From JACKHO01 sp041398745 (GTDB lineage: Bacteria; Planctomycetota; Planctomycetia; Planctomycetales; Planctomycetaceae), in assembly GCA_041398745.1 (NCBI GenBank), contig JAWKUB010000002.1, positions 186,001-250,000 of the forward strand: a stretch of DNA of 64,000 nt, written 5' to 3'. Positions within the stretch are counted from its first letter, which is position 1; each line of letters starts with the position of its first letter. Made by a program: the position numbers and the translations under genes. Positions 8,701 to 19,300 of the stretch are shown piece after piece. Below the pieces are notes generated by a model. That model did no database searches. It had not been told where the DNA came from and saw only the letters and a list, made by a program, of their open reading frames with translations.

Positions 8701-10770
8701 GTGGAGAGCTTTACCAAGTTACTGCCGTATCTTTACCCCTACCGTTACCGCATTTGGGGTTCGGTGCTACTGGGTGTATTGGTCGCCGCACTTTGGGGAG
8801 CCAACCTCTCGGTCGCATTTCCCGTCGTGAAAATCCTGCTGGAACAGAAGGATTTGAAGACGTACGTCAACGAGACGCTGGCGACTGCAGAAGCCGAGGA
8901 AAAGAAGATATCCACGGCGCTGGCTCAACTTGAGAAAGATTTCGCTCAGCTTGATGTCGAAGGCGTGGGACAATCGGATCCCCGCCGGATTGCCATGATG
9001 CACCAGCAACTGAACTGGGCGGACAACTTGGCGAAAGAACGCCAAACGCTCTACCAATTCAATTTGTTGCAGCACTACGTCATGCCGTGGGTGCCAAACA
9101 ACGAGTTTCACACGTTTGCCTGGATCATTGGCCTGCTCATTTTTGCGACCGCAGTCAAAGGGGTGTTCATTTTCTTCCAGGATGTTCTGGTCGGGAATGT
9201 CGCTGAATCTGTGGTCATGAGCGTGCGCAAAGACATGCTCAAGAAGGTGTTAGGTCTCGATTACCAGACTCTGGCCAGCGAAGGCACGCCGGGACTGATG
9301 TCCCGCTTCACGTTCGATTCTGAGCAACTCTCACAGGGGATTACGCTGCTCGGTGGCCGCATGATTCGCGAGCCACTTAAGTGCCTGGCATGTATGGGGT
9401 TTGCGCTGTACATCAACTGGCGGCTGACGCTGCTGTCGTTGTTGTTCATTCCTCTGCTGGGGCTATTCCTCAACAGCTTCGGAAAAATGCTGAAACGGGC
9501 CAGTCGCCGCATGATGGAGAGCATGTCGCAAATCTATAAGGTGCTCGAAGAAACCTTCGAGGGGCTGAAGGTCGTCATCGCATTTAATGCTCAGAAAAAG
9601 CATCGAGGCGATTTCGATAACGAGTATCAGCGATACTTCGCCAAGGCGATGCGCGTCGTGCAAATTGACGCGGCGGCCAAGCCGATGCTGGAACTGCTCG
9701 GATTAATGGCCATGTTCATTGCACTCGTTCCCGGAGCGTACCTGGTGCTGCGAGGCCAGACGCACATTTGGGGCGTGCGACTGACGGAAGACGTCATGAG
9801 TCCCTCCACGCTCACGCTGCTGTACGCCATGCTGGTCGGGATGCTCGACCCCTGTCGCAAGCTCTCCGCCGGATTTGCACGACTCAAGCGGGCCGCCGCG
9901 GCGATTGACCGGATCGACATCATGATGCATCAGGAGTCAAAGGTCACGAATCCTGAGGCTCCCAAGGCACTGCCACGACACAGCAAAGAAATTGAATTCC
10001 GCGACGTTTCGTTCCAGTACCACACTCGCATTGCTGGAGCGCAACGGGGACTCGTGCTCGATCATATGACGCTGAAGGCAGAATTCGGCGAAGTGATTGC
10101 CGTCGTTGGCCAGAACGGCTGCGGGAAATCGACGTTGCTCAATCTGCTGCCTCGCTATTACGACCCGGACGTCGGATCGATTCTCATCGACGGCATTCCC
10201 ATCACGGATGTGCTGCTTGACGACTTGCGCAGCCAAATTGGTGTGGTCACGCAGGACACGTTGCTGTTCGATCAAACAATCAGGGAAAACGTGCGGTACG
10301 GACGCCCCACCGCTTCTGATGAAGAAGTCGCGGAAGCGGCCAAGCGCGCGCATTTGACGCCCATTATTGAATCAATGCCGCAGGGATTCGATACCGTCAT
10401 TGGCGAGAAGGGGAAAGAACTCTCCGGGGGTCAGCGACAGCGCATTGCTCTGGCCCGTGCGATTCTGCGGAATCCTGCCATTCTCATTCTGGACGAAGCG
10501 ACATCTGCAACCGACGCGGAAAGCGAAACGCTCATTCACCAGACGCTCAAGGAATTCGTCAAGAATCGAACGACCTTCCTCGTGACACATTCCATGTCCA
10601 AGAGTTTGCTCGATTTCGTGACCCGCATTGTCGTCATTGAAAATGGAAAAATCGTGGCCAGCGGCGCCCATGAGCAACTGCTGGAAACGTGCCCGCTCTA
10701 TCAACGCCTGTACCACGCCCCCTCGCGGCAGGACATCATTCCAATTTCTGCCGGCAAGGCGGCCAGCTAA
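8701..10770 (+). CDS. MsbA-like ABC exporter (fused membrane and ATPase domains)
   Basis: 689 residues from a GTG at 8701 preceded by GGGAAGGT. An upstream open frame to 8626 adds residues unlike an exporter start. The membrane domain spans about 1-380; the ATPase domain starts near 425, with Walker A GQNGCGKST at 470-478, a Q-loop region (VVTQDTLLFDQTIRENVRYG), signature LSGGQRQR at 574-581, and Walker B ILILDEAT. This is the order of homodimeric type IV exporters such as MsbA, which flip lipids or lipid-linked compounds. Between the first and second membrane helices there is an extra segment of about 100 residues (about 45-140) that is charged and coiled-coil-like. A lipid substrate is plausible but not shown. 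Confidence 0.93.
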   Translation: MESFTKLLPYLYPYRYRIWGSVLLGVLVAALWGANLSVAFPVVKILLEQKDLKTYVNETLATAEAEEKKISTALAQLEKDFAQLDVEGVGQSDPRRIAMMHQQLNWADNLAKERQTLYQFNLLQHYVMPWVPNNEFHTFAWIIGLLIFATAVKGVFIFFQDVLVGNVAESVVMSVRKDMLKKVLGLDYQTLASEGTPGLMSRFTFDSEQLSQGITLLGGRMIREPLKCLACMGFALYINWRLTLLSLLFIPLLGLFLNSFGKMLKRASRRMMESMSQIYKVLEETFEGLKVVIAFNAQKKHRGDFDNEYQRYFAKAMRVVQIDAAAKPMLELLGLMAMFIALVPGAYLVLRGQTHIWGVRLTEDVMSPSTLTLLYAMLVGMLDPCRKLSAGFARLKRAAAAIDRIDIMMHQESKVTNPEAPKALPRHSKEIEFRDVSFQYHTRIAGAQRGLVLDHMTLKAEFGEVIAVVGQNGCGKSTLLNLLPRYYDPDVGSILIDGIPITDVLLDDLRSQIGVVTQDTLLFDQTIRENVRYGRPTASDEEVAEAAKRAHLTPIIESMPQGFDTVIGEKGKELSGGQRQRIALARAILRNPAILILDEATSATDAESETLIHQTLKEFVKNRTTFLVTHSMSKSLLDFVTRIVVIENGKIVASGAHEQLLETCPLYQRLYHAPSRQDIIPISAGKAAS

Positions 10771-10796
10771 CCTGACTGATGGTGGCGACGCGAAGT

Positions 10797-10878
10797 GGGA
10801 GGGCGAAGCTCCTGCTGAGCCGCATGTGACTTTAAACGCGGCTGCAAAAGCACAGGCTCGGCAGGTACCTCTCCCTCC
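10797..10878. repeat. MITE-like element with imperfect terminal inverted repeats
   Basis: The left end GGGAGGGCGAAGCTCCTGCT and the right end (complement of GGAGGGAGAGGTACCTGCCG) are imperfect inverted repeats of about 25 bases around an AT-richer centre. The wording GAGGGCGAAGCTCCTGCTGAGCC is of a type I associate with repeated intergenic elements in planctomycete genomes. It lies downstream of the ABC exporter. Confidence 0.6.
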
Positions 10879-11037
10879 GAGGATGCGTCTCTGTCGTTCG
10901 ATGATTCGCCGGCCAATAACCTCCTTGCGTGCAGTCGCTGGAGTCCGGTTCCTCAACACATTAGCATCGGCGAATGGATGCGGGGGCAATTCTGTTGCCC
11001 GCAAGTGAATCATTCCCGAGTTGATATGAGGATACTG

Positions 11038-12426
11038 ATGACGCACAGGCCCTGGGTCTTACTGACAATGTTGACTGCTCTGGCCCTGAGTCCGGCCGTG
11101 CTGCGAGCTCAGGACGGGACCGCTTATGAAGCGAAGCCCGTTCTGCCCAAACTGGAATTGCAGGATGGTGACAGCATTGTCTTTCTGGGCGACAGCATTA
11201 CGCACCAGCGTCTCTACACGCAGTACGTGGAAGACTACTTCTACACCCGCTATCCCCACATGCGGCTGAAGCTGCACAATGCCGGCGTGGGTGGAGCGAA
11301 GGCCTGGGATGCTCTCGAACGATTCGACGACGACGTCGCGGCCTACAATCCCAAGTACGTCACCATTCTGCTCGGGATGAATGATGGTCGCTATCAGCCA
11401 TTCAATCAGGAGATTTGGGATACATACCGCACCGACATGACGAAACTGCTCGAGCGTTTGGACGGTATTGGCGCCAAGCCCATCCCGATGACACCGACCA
11501 TGTTCGACGCCCGGGCGGCCCGCCTGTTCCCGCGCAAAGGACGCGATGGAGACAACGTCGCTCTCTACAACTCCGTGCTCACCTACTACGGCACCTGGCT
11601 GCGTGAAGTGGCCGTGGAACGGGGTGATGGCTTCGTCGATATGTGGGGACCGCTGAACAACATTACGCTCGAGCAGCGAAAGCAAGATCCCGCGTTCACC
11701 ATGATCAAGGACGCCGTGCACCCCGGGCCAGACGGTCAACTGGTGATGGCCACCGCCATCATTAACGACCTCGGCCTGTCGCGACAGGTTTCTGCCATTC
11801 GACTGACCAAGCGCGGCAACAAATGGAGCGGCAATGGTGCTGGCGGCGAACTGACCGACATCGAAGAAACGCCTGATGGAATTGCTTTCACCTTCCATGC
11901 CACGGCTCTCCCCTGGGTTGTGCCTGAGGAAGCTGCGAAGGGTGTCGAGCTGACCAAACTCGGTCACCGACTCAGCAAAGAACTGCTCGAAATCCATGGT
12001 CTGCCTATGGGCCAGTACGTCCTGACCATTGATGGACAGGAAGTCGGAAAGTTTGGCAGTGAAGCTCTCTCGCGACACATCGAATTGCAGGGAAATTCCA
12101 AGACGCCACAGTATCAGCAGGCCATGCAGGTTGCCCTGAAGAACAAGGAACGCAACGAAGGTCCCATTGGTGGATTGCGTGGTGAGTGGGGACGTTTCCA
12201 GGGATACGCCCGCATTCGCCAAGCCGCGAAGGACAATCCCAACGATGAAAACCTGAAGAAGCAACTTGCCGAACAGGAACAGCGAAACGAAGGGATGGCC
12301 GAACGCGTTGCTGCCCACAATGCGGCGGCGAAGGCACTCGAAGACCAAATCTTCGAAATGAATCAGCCACACGCCCTGCGTTATGTGCTGAAGCGTGTCC
12401 AGCAGCCGCTTCTTCAGCAGAAGTAA
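11038..12426 (+). CDS. Secreted SGNH/GDSL hydrolase
   Basis: 462 residues. A signal peptide (MTHRPWVLLTMLTALALSPAVLRAQ) leads to the esterase blocks: block I VFLGDSITHQ with Ser53, block II around GVGGAKAWD, block III LLGMNDGR, and block V DAVHPG with the catalytic Asp and His. The family removes acyl or acetyl groups from carbohydrates or lipids. The tail (about 260-462) is a beta-rich region followed by a charged helical region. I use the ATG at 11038 because a GAGG site lies six bases before it; an in-frame ATG at 11026 is possible. The substrate is unknown; polysaccharide deacetylation would fit a planctomycete. Confidence 0.88.
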   Translation: MTHRPWVLLTMLTALALSPAVLRAQDGTAYEAKPVLPKLELQDGDSIVFLGDSITHQRLYTQYVEDYFYTRYPHMRLKLHNAGVGGAKAWDALERFDDDVAAYNPKYVTILLGMNDGRYQPFNQEIWDTYRTDMTKLLERLDGIGAKPIPMTPTMFDARAARLFPRKGRDGDNVALYNSVLTYYGTWLREVAVERGDGFVDMWGPLNNITLEQRKQDPAFTMIKDAVHPGPDGQLVMATAIINDLGLSRQVSAIRLTKRGNKWSGNGAGGELTDIEETPDGIAFTFHATALPWVVPEEAAKGVELTKLGHRLSKELLEIHGLPMGQYVLTIDGQEVGKFGSEALSRHIELQGNSKTPQYQQAMQVALKNKERNEGPIGGLRGEWGRFQGYARIRQAAKDNPNDENLKKQLAEQEQRNEGMAERVAAHNAAAKALEDQIFEMNQPHALRYVLKRVQQPLLQQK

Positions 12427-12461
12427 GTGGAACGTAGTAGTTTGTCTATCGCAATTTGTCA

Positions 12462-12536
12462 GGTGGCACAGACATTCCTGTCTGTGAATTCAAGTCACAT
12501 GTGAAGTGAGGCAGCTGAAATTCTGCCGTAGCAAGC
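12462..12536 (+). repeat. Dispersed hairpin repeat, copy 1
   Basis: The 31-base core at 12462-12492 is identical to 15441-15471 and 36611-36641. It contains CACAGAC, ATTCCT, GTCTGTG, a 7-bp hairpin. A less conserved arm of about 40 bases follows, ending near CTGCCGTAG. Confidence 0.85.
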
Positions 12537-12579
12537 ACAGGCGGCATCTCGACATCTCAGACCGAAACGAAAAGAGAGC

Positions 12580-12609
12580 CGCCGGGCGGAAACTCCCGGC
12601 GGTTTTTTC
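12580..12609 (+). terminator. Rho-independent terminator
   Basis: CCGCCGGG (12580-12587) pairs with CCCGGCGG (12596-12603) around an 8-base loop and is followed directly by six T. It lies 150 bp after the SGNH hydrolase stop and very likely ends that transcript. Confidence 0.9.
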
Positions 12610-12759
12610 ATTGAACAACTTGCTCTCAGAACGTTTCGTTCATATTGCGCAAGTCCCGACAACGTCCCCGCGATTGACCCGGAGCCATGAATCGCGTCCA
12701 ATGGGACCATTGGCAAGCTATTACTTCCTCCAGGCGTTGCCTAAAACTGAGAAGTCGTT

Positions 12760-13482
12760 GTGGGAATTATTGACTGGATACTGCTGCTCGTTCTGGCCAT
12801 CACCACCTGGTGTGTTGCCTCGGACGGCGTCTGGGGCGCGGCCATTACTTTTGTCGGCTCGTTAATTGCTGGCCTTATTGCCATGAACTTCTTTGAGCCA
12901 CTGGCTCGTTTCATGGGGTCCAACATCCTGACGGGCTACTACTGGGATATGCGGTGGGACATCATCGCCCTGCTCGGCCTGTTTGCCGGAGGCATCTTTC
13001 TCCTGCGAGCTATTGGCGAAAAGCTCTTGCCGACCTACGCCGAAACCAAACCGCTCATGCACGATATTGGTCGCTGGGTCTTTGGCCTGGCAACAGGATA
13101 CGTGGTGACCGGCGTCGTCCTTACGGCACTGCACACGGCACCGTTGCCACGCGAATTTCTGGGGTTCGAACCCGAGCGCGCCAACTTGTTCGACATCGCA
13201 GCCCCCGACCGACATTGGCTGGGATTTACACAATACGTCTCCGAGAAGGCATTGGCCCGCTCGTCGAATGGCCGCATCGTTGGCTTCGACACCGTCGAAT
13301 TCCACAGCAATCCTGACGACCCAAATTCGCTAACGAAATGGTCGTCATTTCCCATTCGTTATGCGGCTCGTCGGGAACAATTTGGGCGAGGTGGCCAAGC
13401 TACGTCGCCGAATTCGACGACATCACCCCCTCCACCGACGGTGACACCCGCCCCAACGTCTGGCGGCTCGACTGGATTTTAA
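12760..13482 (+). CDS. CvpA-like membrane protein
   Basis: 240 residues from a GTG. The opening IIDWILLLVLAITTWCVASDGVWGAAI is typical of the CvpA (colicin V production) family, with membrane helices at about 5-25, 28-48, 67-87 and 108-128. The rest is soluble: a segment containing DTVEFHSNPDDPNS and a Pro/Ser/Thr-rich tail that is probably disordered (residues about 205-240). CvpA proteins sit in the inner membrane; their molecular role is poorly defined. The ribosome-binding site is weak (GAGAAG). Confidence 0.75.
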   Translation: MGIIDWILLLVLAITTWCVASDGVWGAAITFVGSLIAGLIAMNFFEPLARFMGSNILTGYYWDMRWDIIALLGLFAGGIFLLRAIGEKLLPTYAETKPLMHDIGRWVFGLATGYVVTGVVLTALHTAPLPREFLGFEPERANLFDIAAPDRHWLGFTQYVSEKALARSSNGRIVGFDTVEFHSNPDDPNSLTKWSSFPIRYAARREQFGRGGQATSPNSTTSPPPPTVTPAPTSGGSTGF

Positions 13483-13926
13483 CACGTTTTCTGGAAGGAG
13501 TTTACGTTTCAATTTCTTGTCTGGGCCAAGCAGGCGTCAATCAAAGCGGATTTGCGGCGATTTGTGTTGAAATTGCGTACCATTGGGCCGTTCCAAAAAG
13601 GAAAAACCTGCTGGAAAAATGTTCCCTGTTTTTCCCGGTCCATTGGCGTTTACACGTTCTGGGAAAGCCGTTATATCTTCCGGCTGCCTTCACTTACGGG
13701 TGAGGTTTTCCTGTTTCCAGCCGCCTGTCATGGGGTTGTGTCTGGGCACTCATGTTTGCAGAGGACGTCAACACCAGGACATCGGAAGTCAATTGTGAGT
13801 AGATGAAAACTTCCCCGGCTGCGTGCCGCCTCGGTTTCAGGGGAAACCAGGGGTTCGGGTGAGCGGAGGTTGTATGAGTAACATTTCACCCCGACCCAGT
13901 ATGGGTCGAAACGTAAGGAGCAGGAC
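13483..13926. other. Gene-free leader of acpP
   Basis: No convincing gene. GGAAAAAC near 13600 and GTTTTTCC near 13628 form an imperfect inverted repeat that could end the upstream transcript. The end of the stretch carries AAGGAG at about 13915, a strong ribosome-binding site for acpP. I could not place a promoter with confidence. Confidence 0.5.
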
Positions 13927-14163
13927 GTGTCACTTCAGGAGAATGTGATTGCCATTGTGAGCGAACAACTCAGCGTTTCCGCTGACGAAATTAAGCCGGA
14001 AAGCTCGCTCATCGATGACCTTCATGCCGACTCACTCGATTTGGTCGAGCTCGGAATGAAATTTGAAGAGAAGTTTGGAGTGGCTATTGCTGACGAAGAT
14101 CAGGAGAAGATCAAAACCGTCGGCGATGCAATTGCCTACATCGAACAACGAGAGAATGGATAA
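13927..14163 (+). CDS. acpP: Acyl carrier protein
   Basis: 78 residues from a GTG preceded by AAGGAG. The DSL motif HADSLDLVEL carries Ser36, the site for the 4'-phosphopantetheine arm. Length and the acidic helices (SSLIDDL, FGVAIADEDQEKIKTVGDAIAYI) match the housekeeping fatty-acid carrier. Its stop is three bases from the start of fabF, so the two are almost certainly one operon, the classic acpP-fabF arrangement. Confidence 0.96.
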   Translation: MSLQENVIAIVSEQLSVSADEIKPESSLIDDLHADSLDLVELGMKFEEKFGVAIADEDQEKIKTVGDAIAYIEQRENG

Positions 14164-14166
14164 CTC

Positions 14167-15411
14167 ATGTTGAGGCGTGTTGTCGTCACCGGCTTAGGCG
14201 TCGTCACTTCACTCGGCTGCGAACTCTCAGAATTCTGGGAGAGGATTTGCGCCGGGAAAAGCGGCATTGGACCAATCCGCCGGTTTGACTGTTCCGATTT
14301 CAAAGTCACCTTCGGCGGTGAGTTGAATGGATTTCAACTCACCGACCACGTTGACCTGCTGGACAAAGAGGTTCGCCGTATGGACCGCTTTGTGCAGTTT
14401 GGCGTTGCCGCTGCGCAAAAGGCAATTACGTCCGCAAATCTCGACACCGATCAAATCGATGCCGATCGCGCGGGCGTGCTCATTGGCAGCGGCATTGGTG
14501 GTCTGAATGAAATTGAGCAACAACACTCGCAACTTTTTGATCGTGGTCCCACAAAAGTTTCCCCGCTAATGATTCCCAAGCTGATGGTTAATGCCGCCAG
14601 CGGAAATGTGTCTGTACGCTGGAGACTGCGGGGACCATGCAGTGCCGTCGCAACCGCGTGTGCCTCGGCCACAAACGCCATTGGCGACGCCTTCCGGCTC
14701 ATCCAGTACGGTCAGGCCGATGTCATGGTCACCGGCGGAAGCGAAGCGGCACTCACCCCCATGGGTTTGTCCGGCTTCGCCCGCATGCAGGCGCTCTCAA
14801 CACGGAACGATGCCCCAGAAGCAGCCAGCCGCCCCTTCGACAAAGACCGTGACGGATTTGTCATGGCCGAAGGCGCCGGCGTTTGCGTCATCGAAGAATA
14901 CGAACACGCAGTAAAACGCGGTGCTCCCATTCTGGCGGAACTTGTGGGATACGGCATGTCGGCTGACGGTAGCCACATGACTGCTCCCGACTCCGAAGGC
15001 CGCGGTGCCGCCCGGGCGATGACCCTCGCCATCAAAGACGCCGGTCTCGACCCTTCAGCCATCGATTACATCAACGCTCACGGCACCAGCACACCACTGG
15101 GTGACGTCGCCGAAATCGCCGCCATCAAGTCGGTCCTGGGTGATCACTCCAGCAAGGTGGCCGTGTCCAGCACCAAGAGCCAACTGGGACACCTGCTCGG
15201 TGCATCCGGCGGTGTCGAGTTTGTGATTTCCGCACTTGCCATTCGCGATCAGGTCGCGCCGCCAACAATTAATCTGGACAACCCAGATGAACGTTGCGAT
15301 CTCGACTTCGTTCCACACGAAGCCCGCAGCATGGAAATCAACAACATTATGACCAACAGCTTCGGCTTCGGCGGTCATAACGCCTGCCTGGTACTACGCC
15401 GCCCTTCCTGA
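14167..15411 (+). CDS. fabF: 3-oxoacyl-ACP synthase II (KAS II)
   Basis: 414 residues, the usual FabF length. The N-terminus RRVVVTGLGVVTSLG is typical. The Cys-His-His active site is intact: Cys165 in TACAS, His305 in NAHGTSTPLGD and His342 in KSQLGHLLGASG. It elongates acyl-ACP with malonyl-ACP in fatty-acid synthesis, and sits three bases after acpP. No unusual features. Confidence 0.96.
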   Translation: MLRRVVVTGLGVVTSLGCELSEFWERICAGKSGIGPIRRFDCSDFKVTFGGELNGFQLTDHVDLLDKEVRRMDRFVQFGVAAAQKAITSANLDTDQIDADRAGVLIGSGIGGLNEIEQQHSQLFDRGPTKVSPLMIPKLMVNAASGNVSVRWRLRGPCSAVATACASATNAIGDAFRLIQYGQADVMVTGGSEAALTPMGLSGFARMQALSTRNDAPEAASRPFDKDRDGFVMAEGAGVCVIEEYEHAVKRGAPILAELVGYGMSADGSHMTAPDSEGRGAARAMTLAIKDAGLDPSAIDYINAHGTSTPLGDVAEIAAIKSVLGDHSSKVAVSSTKSQLGHLLGASGGVEFVISALAIRDQVAPPTINLDNPDERCDLDFVPHEARSMEINNIMTNSFGFGGHNACLVLRRPS

Positions 15412-15440
15412 CGCCTGCCCCACAGGTCATTTCAGTGCCA

Positions 15441-15515
15441 GGTGGCACAGACATTCCTGTCTGTGAATTCAGGTCAACGCAGAAATGATTCAGCCGACGA
15501 TCCGCAATTGCAAAA
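15441..15515 (+). repeat. Dispersed hairpin repeat, copy 2
   Basis: Core 15441-15471 is identical to copies 1 and 3 and has the CACAGAC...GTCTGTG hairpin. The following arm is diverged but alignable (GAAATGATTCAGCCGACG). Confidence 0.85.
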
Positions 15516-15988
15516 ACGGAACCGGCGCGGAGTGAATAGACCGTGTGCCACGGGCTGCTTGTCAGCCCTTGCCTGAAGGTGCATCCGTAAGATCGCGTGG
15601 GGCATACTCCCTCATGCCATCCTCTGCAGACCAAATTGCTTCTTGCGGCTTTTCGTGTTACTTGTGGCAATTCTTTATTGAAGAGAAAAAGCGAGTCGCG
15701 ACTTTAGTCGAGCATGTCCAGTTGCCACGGATTCAAGGATATGGAAATTGAGTTCCGTCGCCGGCCGGCTCGTAGAACAGGAAAACCTTGGATTGTATGT
15801 TCAGTTGGGAACACAATTCCGACCCAATGGATATCAGGTCACCGTGAGCAAACATGCTCAATCTCCTGAGCCCAGGTTGTGCCAGATGTTCCCGCACACA
15901 AGAGAGACGCACGAAAAAATCTCGCCATACCCACGTTGCGCAGCAGCGTGGACATGCTCGACCGGCTTCTGTGTAGCAATCCTGTGGT

Positions 15989-16132
15989 GTGCCACTGCTG
16001 GTTTCACCCAGCTGTGAATGGACGATCATGCGACGATTGCCCGGCTAATCAGAATTGCAGCCTCGCATGACCTGTTCCGACTGTCACGACTGTTGCCATG
16101 AACCATACTGCTGGACGAGCCAGCAGTGGCAC
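15989..16132. repeat. Inverted repeat pair
   Basis: GTGCCACTGCTGG at 15989-16001 recurs as its exact complement at 16120-16132, 118 bases away. The right arm also forms a local hairpin, ACTGCTGG (16107-16114) with CCAGCAGT (16120-16127). Probably remnants of one dispersed element inserted twice or inverted. Confidence 0.6.
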
Positions 16133-16312
16133 CCGGCGCAACAGCCTGCACATGCTTAGTCGAAAGAGTTTGCATGGCTGGAGTCGGGTTGGACAATAGA
16201 ACCCCTGGCGAACTCACCTGCAATGTCCTGGGGACAAAGTGTCGACGCGACGTTGACTGGTAACAGCATCAGATACAGCAAATGGGCCACATCCACCCGC
16301 TGTCATCGCAAG

Positions 16313-19300
16313 CTAATACGTCGGTCGTGGTGGAATTGGAGGTACATACGAATCTGTTTGTTCATCCGGACTTGGTGTTTCGTACCTCACTTCCAGTGTC
16401 ACGTGTGTCGCCTTATCTTGTGAACGATGGAACGACACAACGTCATCCTTTTTCAACTTGTGCGACTCCCCTTCGCGAAGGGCGGAGACCGAGTATGACA
16501 CCACATTCGTGTCCTGCCAATCAAGTATTGTGCCTTTACCAGAATCAGATGCTGGTTCAATGACCCTTCCACAACGTCTGCCTTGCGGGGGCTCATATTT
16601 GAGTAAGACTCGAATCATTTCGTCATGGTCTTCATTTCCGGTGAATGTCGGACGTTGCGACCACTCTTCCACAACCTCACCCGATGCCCACCACGCCATG
16701 GGATACGGATTACCAGAGAGACAGCAAGTTGGCTGTTGTAAGAACGTGGAAAATTCTTCCAGTTCGCCTTGATCTTCCGCCTCAAGCAACAGAACCAGAA
16801 ACATGACCGACAAATCGTACTCGATGAACACATTCCCCGTTGGACTTGTCAGTGGCAAGACGTCTTGATGGTTCCACTTTGCTTTGACAACGTCCATCCA
16901 GTCATGCACGTTTGCCTTGGTGAGCACCTGCTGCATATTGTCAAATTCTCGAACGTCGTCCTCGTCAGCGATTGAAGGGAACTGTTGAATGATTCGCGTG
17001 TAGTGCTTTTCCTCTGCCTTCCCGAGGTAGGCCAGAATCATTGCAGACCGCAGTTGAACAACCTTGTTTTTGCGTTCGTCTCGGGAAAGGTAACGGTCCT
17101 CTGTAAATTCTGGTGGATGACCCGCTCTTTCAGCAAAGTACTTTTCGGCATTTTCAAATTCTCGCCGGGCGCAACGTGCTGCAGTCCAGGGAGATTCATG
17201 TGCCAATTCAAGCAGATGCGGAACGCCGTCCGAGTCACAATTCATCTGCAGTTCCAACTCCTGCGCATACCAATCAAGTCGATAGAAGAAGAAGGCAATC
17301 CCCAGGATGATGGGCACAATAACGGCAAGGGCATTGCGTTTTCGTCGCCACGCCCAGCTCTTCTCGACAATTTCCTCTTCCCGCGGAGTCCAGGCGCGCA
17401 TGCCACTTTTGCCTGCCTGTGTCGCTTTCAATGAGGCAATGTCGAGTAAGTCCTGCGTACCAACCGTCCATTCACGAGCGCGTTGTTCCAGTATGCGCCG
17501 AGCCTGTTGACCGGGGGCGTCAGACGCTTCGTAGATTTGGTGAATGTGAATTGCGAGCGAGTCGTGAGCCAGTCGACTGCTCGACTCCGCCTGGGCGTTC
17601 GAACCGCTATCAGGCTGAATGAGCAGGTAATGATCAATTGCCAGTTGACGGAGTTCACTCAGGACATCCGCCCTGTCGGGATAACGTGCCGGAACCGGTG
17701 GCGCGGCGGCAGAATTCCCTTCGGTCAACTCCTTCAACGACAGTTGTCGGGAGGTCAACTCGTCGGTGACGTGGCACTCCAGAAAGTCAGCCAGCAATCC
17801 GGCCTTCACGGCTGCCTGAGCTGCTTCAGAAAGATGAGAATGCGTGGCAATCTTCTCGAACTGCACTCGCACAAACTCGCCAAGCGTCGCCCGATGGCTA
17901 CGATACAGTTCCTCCGTGAGCTTCGGTTGCCGCGAGACACGGCTGGCTTCTTCCCAAAGCTTCTTGAGCAGAATTTGCAGCGTCGGAGCCACAGCCGCCT
18001 GACTGTCTTCCATCAGGTCGCCCGCAATTCTCTCCGCCAGCCCCGCTTCGATTTCCAGATGATACTGGTCCTGCAATTCACGCCGCCGAGTGGGACCTTC
18101 AATTGCCTCGACAATCCCCAGGGCGTCGAGACTCTGAATAAACACTTCGCTTTTCCACAGCCCCGAGAGCTGTTGGTTCACGCGCGAAAACCACTCCGTA
18201 CGAAAGCTGAACATCAGCTTGCCGCGCGGTGAGGACTCCTGATTGGAGAACAGTTGCTCGAGTTCAGCAACAAGCGTGTTCCAGTCCTCCTGCAGCCGGG
18301 CCGCCGCCGTGTGCGTGAACACCTCTTCAACCTGATCCAGCACCACCAGCAGCGGTCGTCCGGACTGCTCTTCCCGCTCACGCCAGCATTTGGCCAATTC
18401 AGCCTGTCCCGACTCGGTGCGGAACAGATTTCGTAACGAATCCAAAAGCGGCTTTTGAGGATCAATACGAACCGTCTCCACATCCCAGGCTTGATTCCGT
18501 GACTCCCCCAACCCGTACGATTCCTTCAGCCGCGGTGCCAGTCCCGCTTCAAGAATCGAGGACTTCCCCACCCCCGCCTGCCCGTGCAGCAAAATGATCG
18601 GCGCCGCAGATTCGGACGTCACGCGCTCATACAGCTTCCGAATATCACGCCCCCGGCCAAAAAAGACGGCTGCATCCTGCGCCGTAAAGCGACGCAATCC
18701 CGGATAGGGGGCATCAGGCAACCGGTAGCCTTTGCCTAACGGCAGAAAGGCCAGAGGATCGCCCGCTGCATCGGCAAGATTCCAATCAGCGACGTCTTCT
18801 GCGCCAGCGGCATATCGAATGAACCACGGCCAGCGGTCCGACGCTCGCTGACTCATCGGCGCTTCATCAACGGGCGTCAGTAACCGCGAGGGACCTTTCA
18901 GACTGGCATCAGCTTCGCCAACAGCCTCGTCATACGCCGTCTGAATGGAGGCCCCGGTTGCCAGCCCCTGATAAAACCTCGCGGCAAAATTCTTGGCAAC
19001 TTCGCCATGAATGGCCCGGGTTGTCGCAATGACGCACGGCACGCCCGCGGCCATCCACTGTTCGACCTGTGCCTCCGTTGAGCAACCATTCAAGAAAACG
19101 AGTTTCAATCCCGCCTGACTGCGCACTGACGTCGCCAACCCGGCAGCGCCTGCCCCGGCACCCTGAGCAGTCCGCATCAGCAGTTCCGCACCGTTCGCGT
19201 GCCCGGCATAATGAAACACCGCCACCGTGTTACGATTCCGCTGAAACAAATCCAGCACGTCTTCGACCTTGAGAAACGGCGGCACGACGACCTTGCACAG

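Larger units (their letters stand above)
12427..12759. other. Gene-free stretch with dispersed repeat and terminator
   Basis: Contains the first copy of the three-copy hairpin repeat (12462-12536) and a strong intrinsic terminator (12580-12609). The rest holds nothing I can assign; it must include the promoter of the CvpA-like gene. Confidence 0.7.
15412..16312. other. 900-bp gene-free, repeat-rich stretch
   Basis: Holds copy 2 of the three-copy hairpin repeat (15441-15515), a 13-base inverted pair (15989-16001 with 16120-16132), and small hairpins at 15931-15951 and 16107-16127. The longest open frame (15733-16029, minus) is Cys- and Arg-rich and runs through these hairpins, so I do not call it. 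The stretch separates fabF from the 3' end of the CHAT-STAND gene and looks like accumulated repeat debris. Confidence 0.65.

Noticed and set aside
11059..12372. Minus-strand open frame of 437 codons
   Set aside because: It is the opposite-strand shadow of the SGNH hydrolase, which has a signal peptide and all family motifs.
15733..16029. Minus-strand open frame of 98 codons in the gene-free stretch
   Set aside because: Its sequence comes from hairpin repeats, is rich in Cys and Arg, and has no recognised features.
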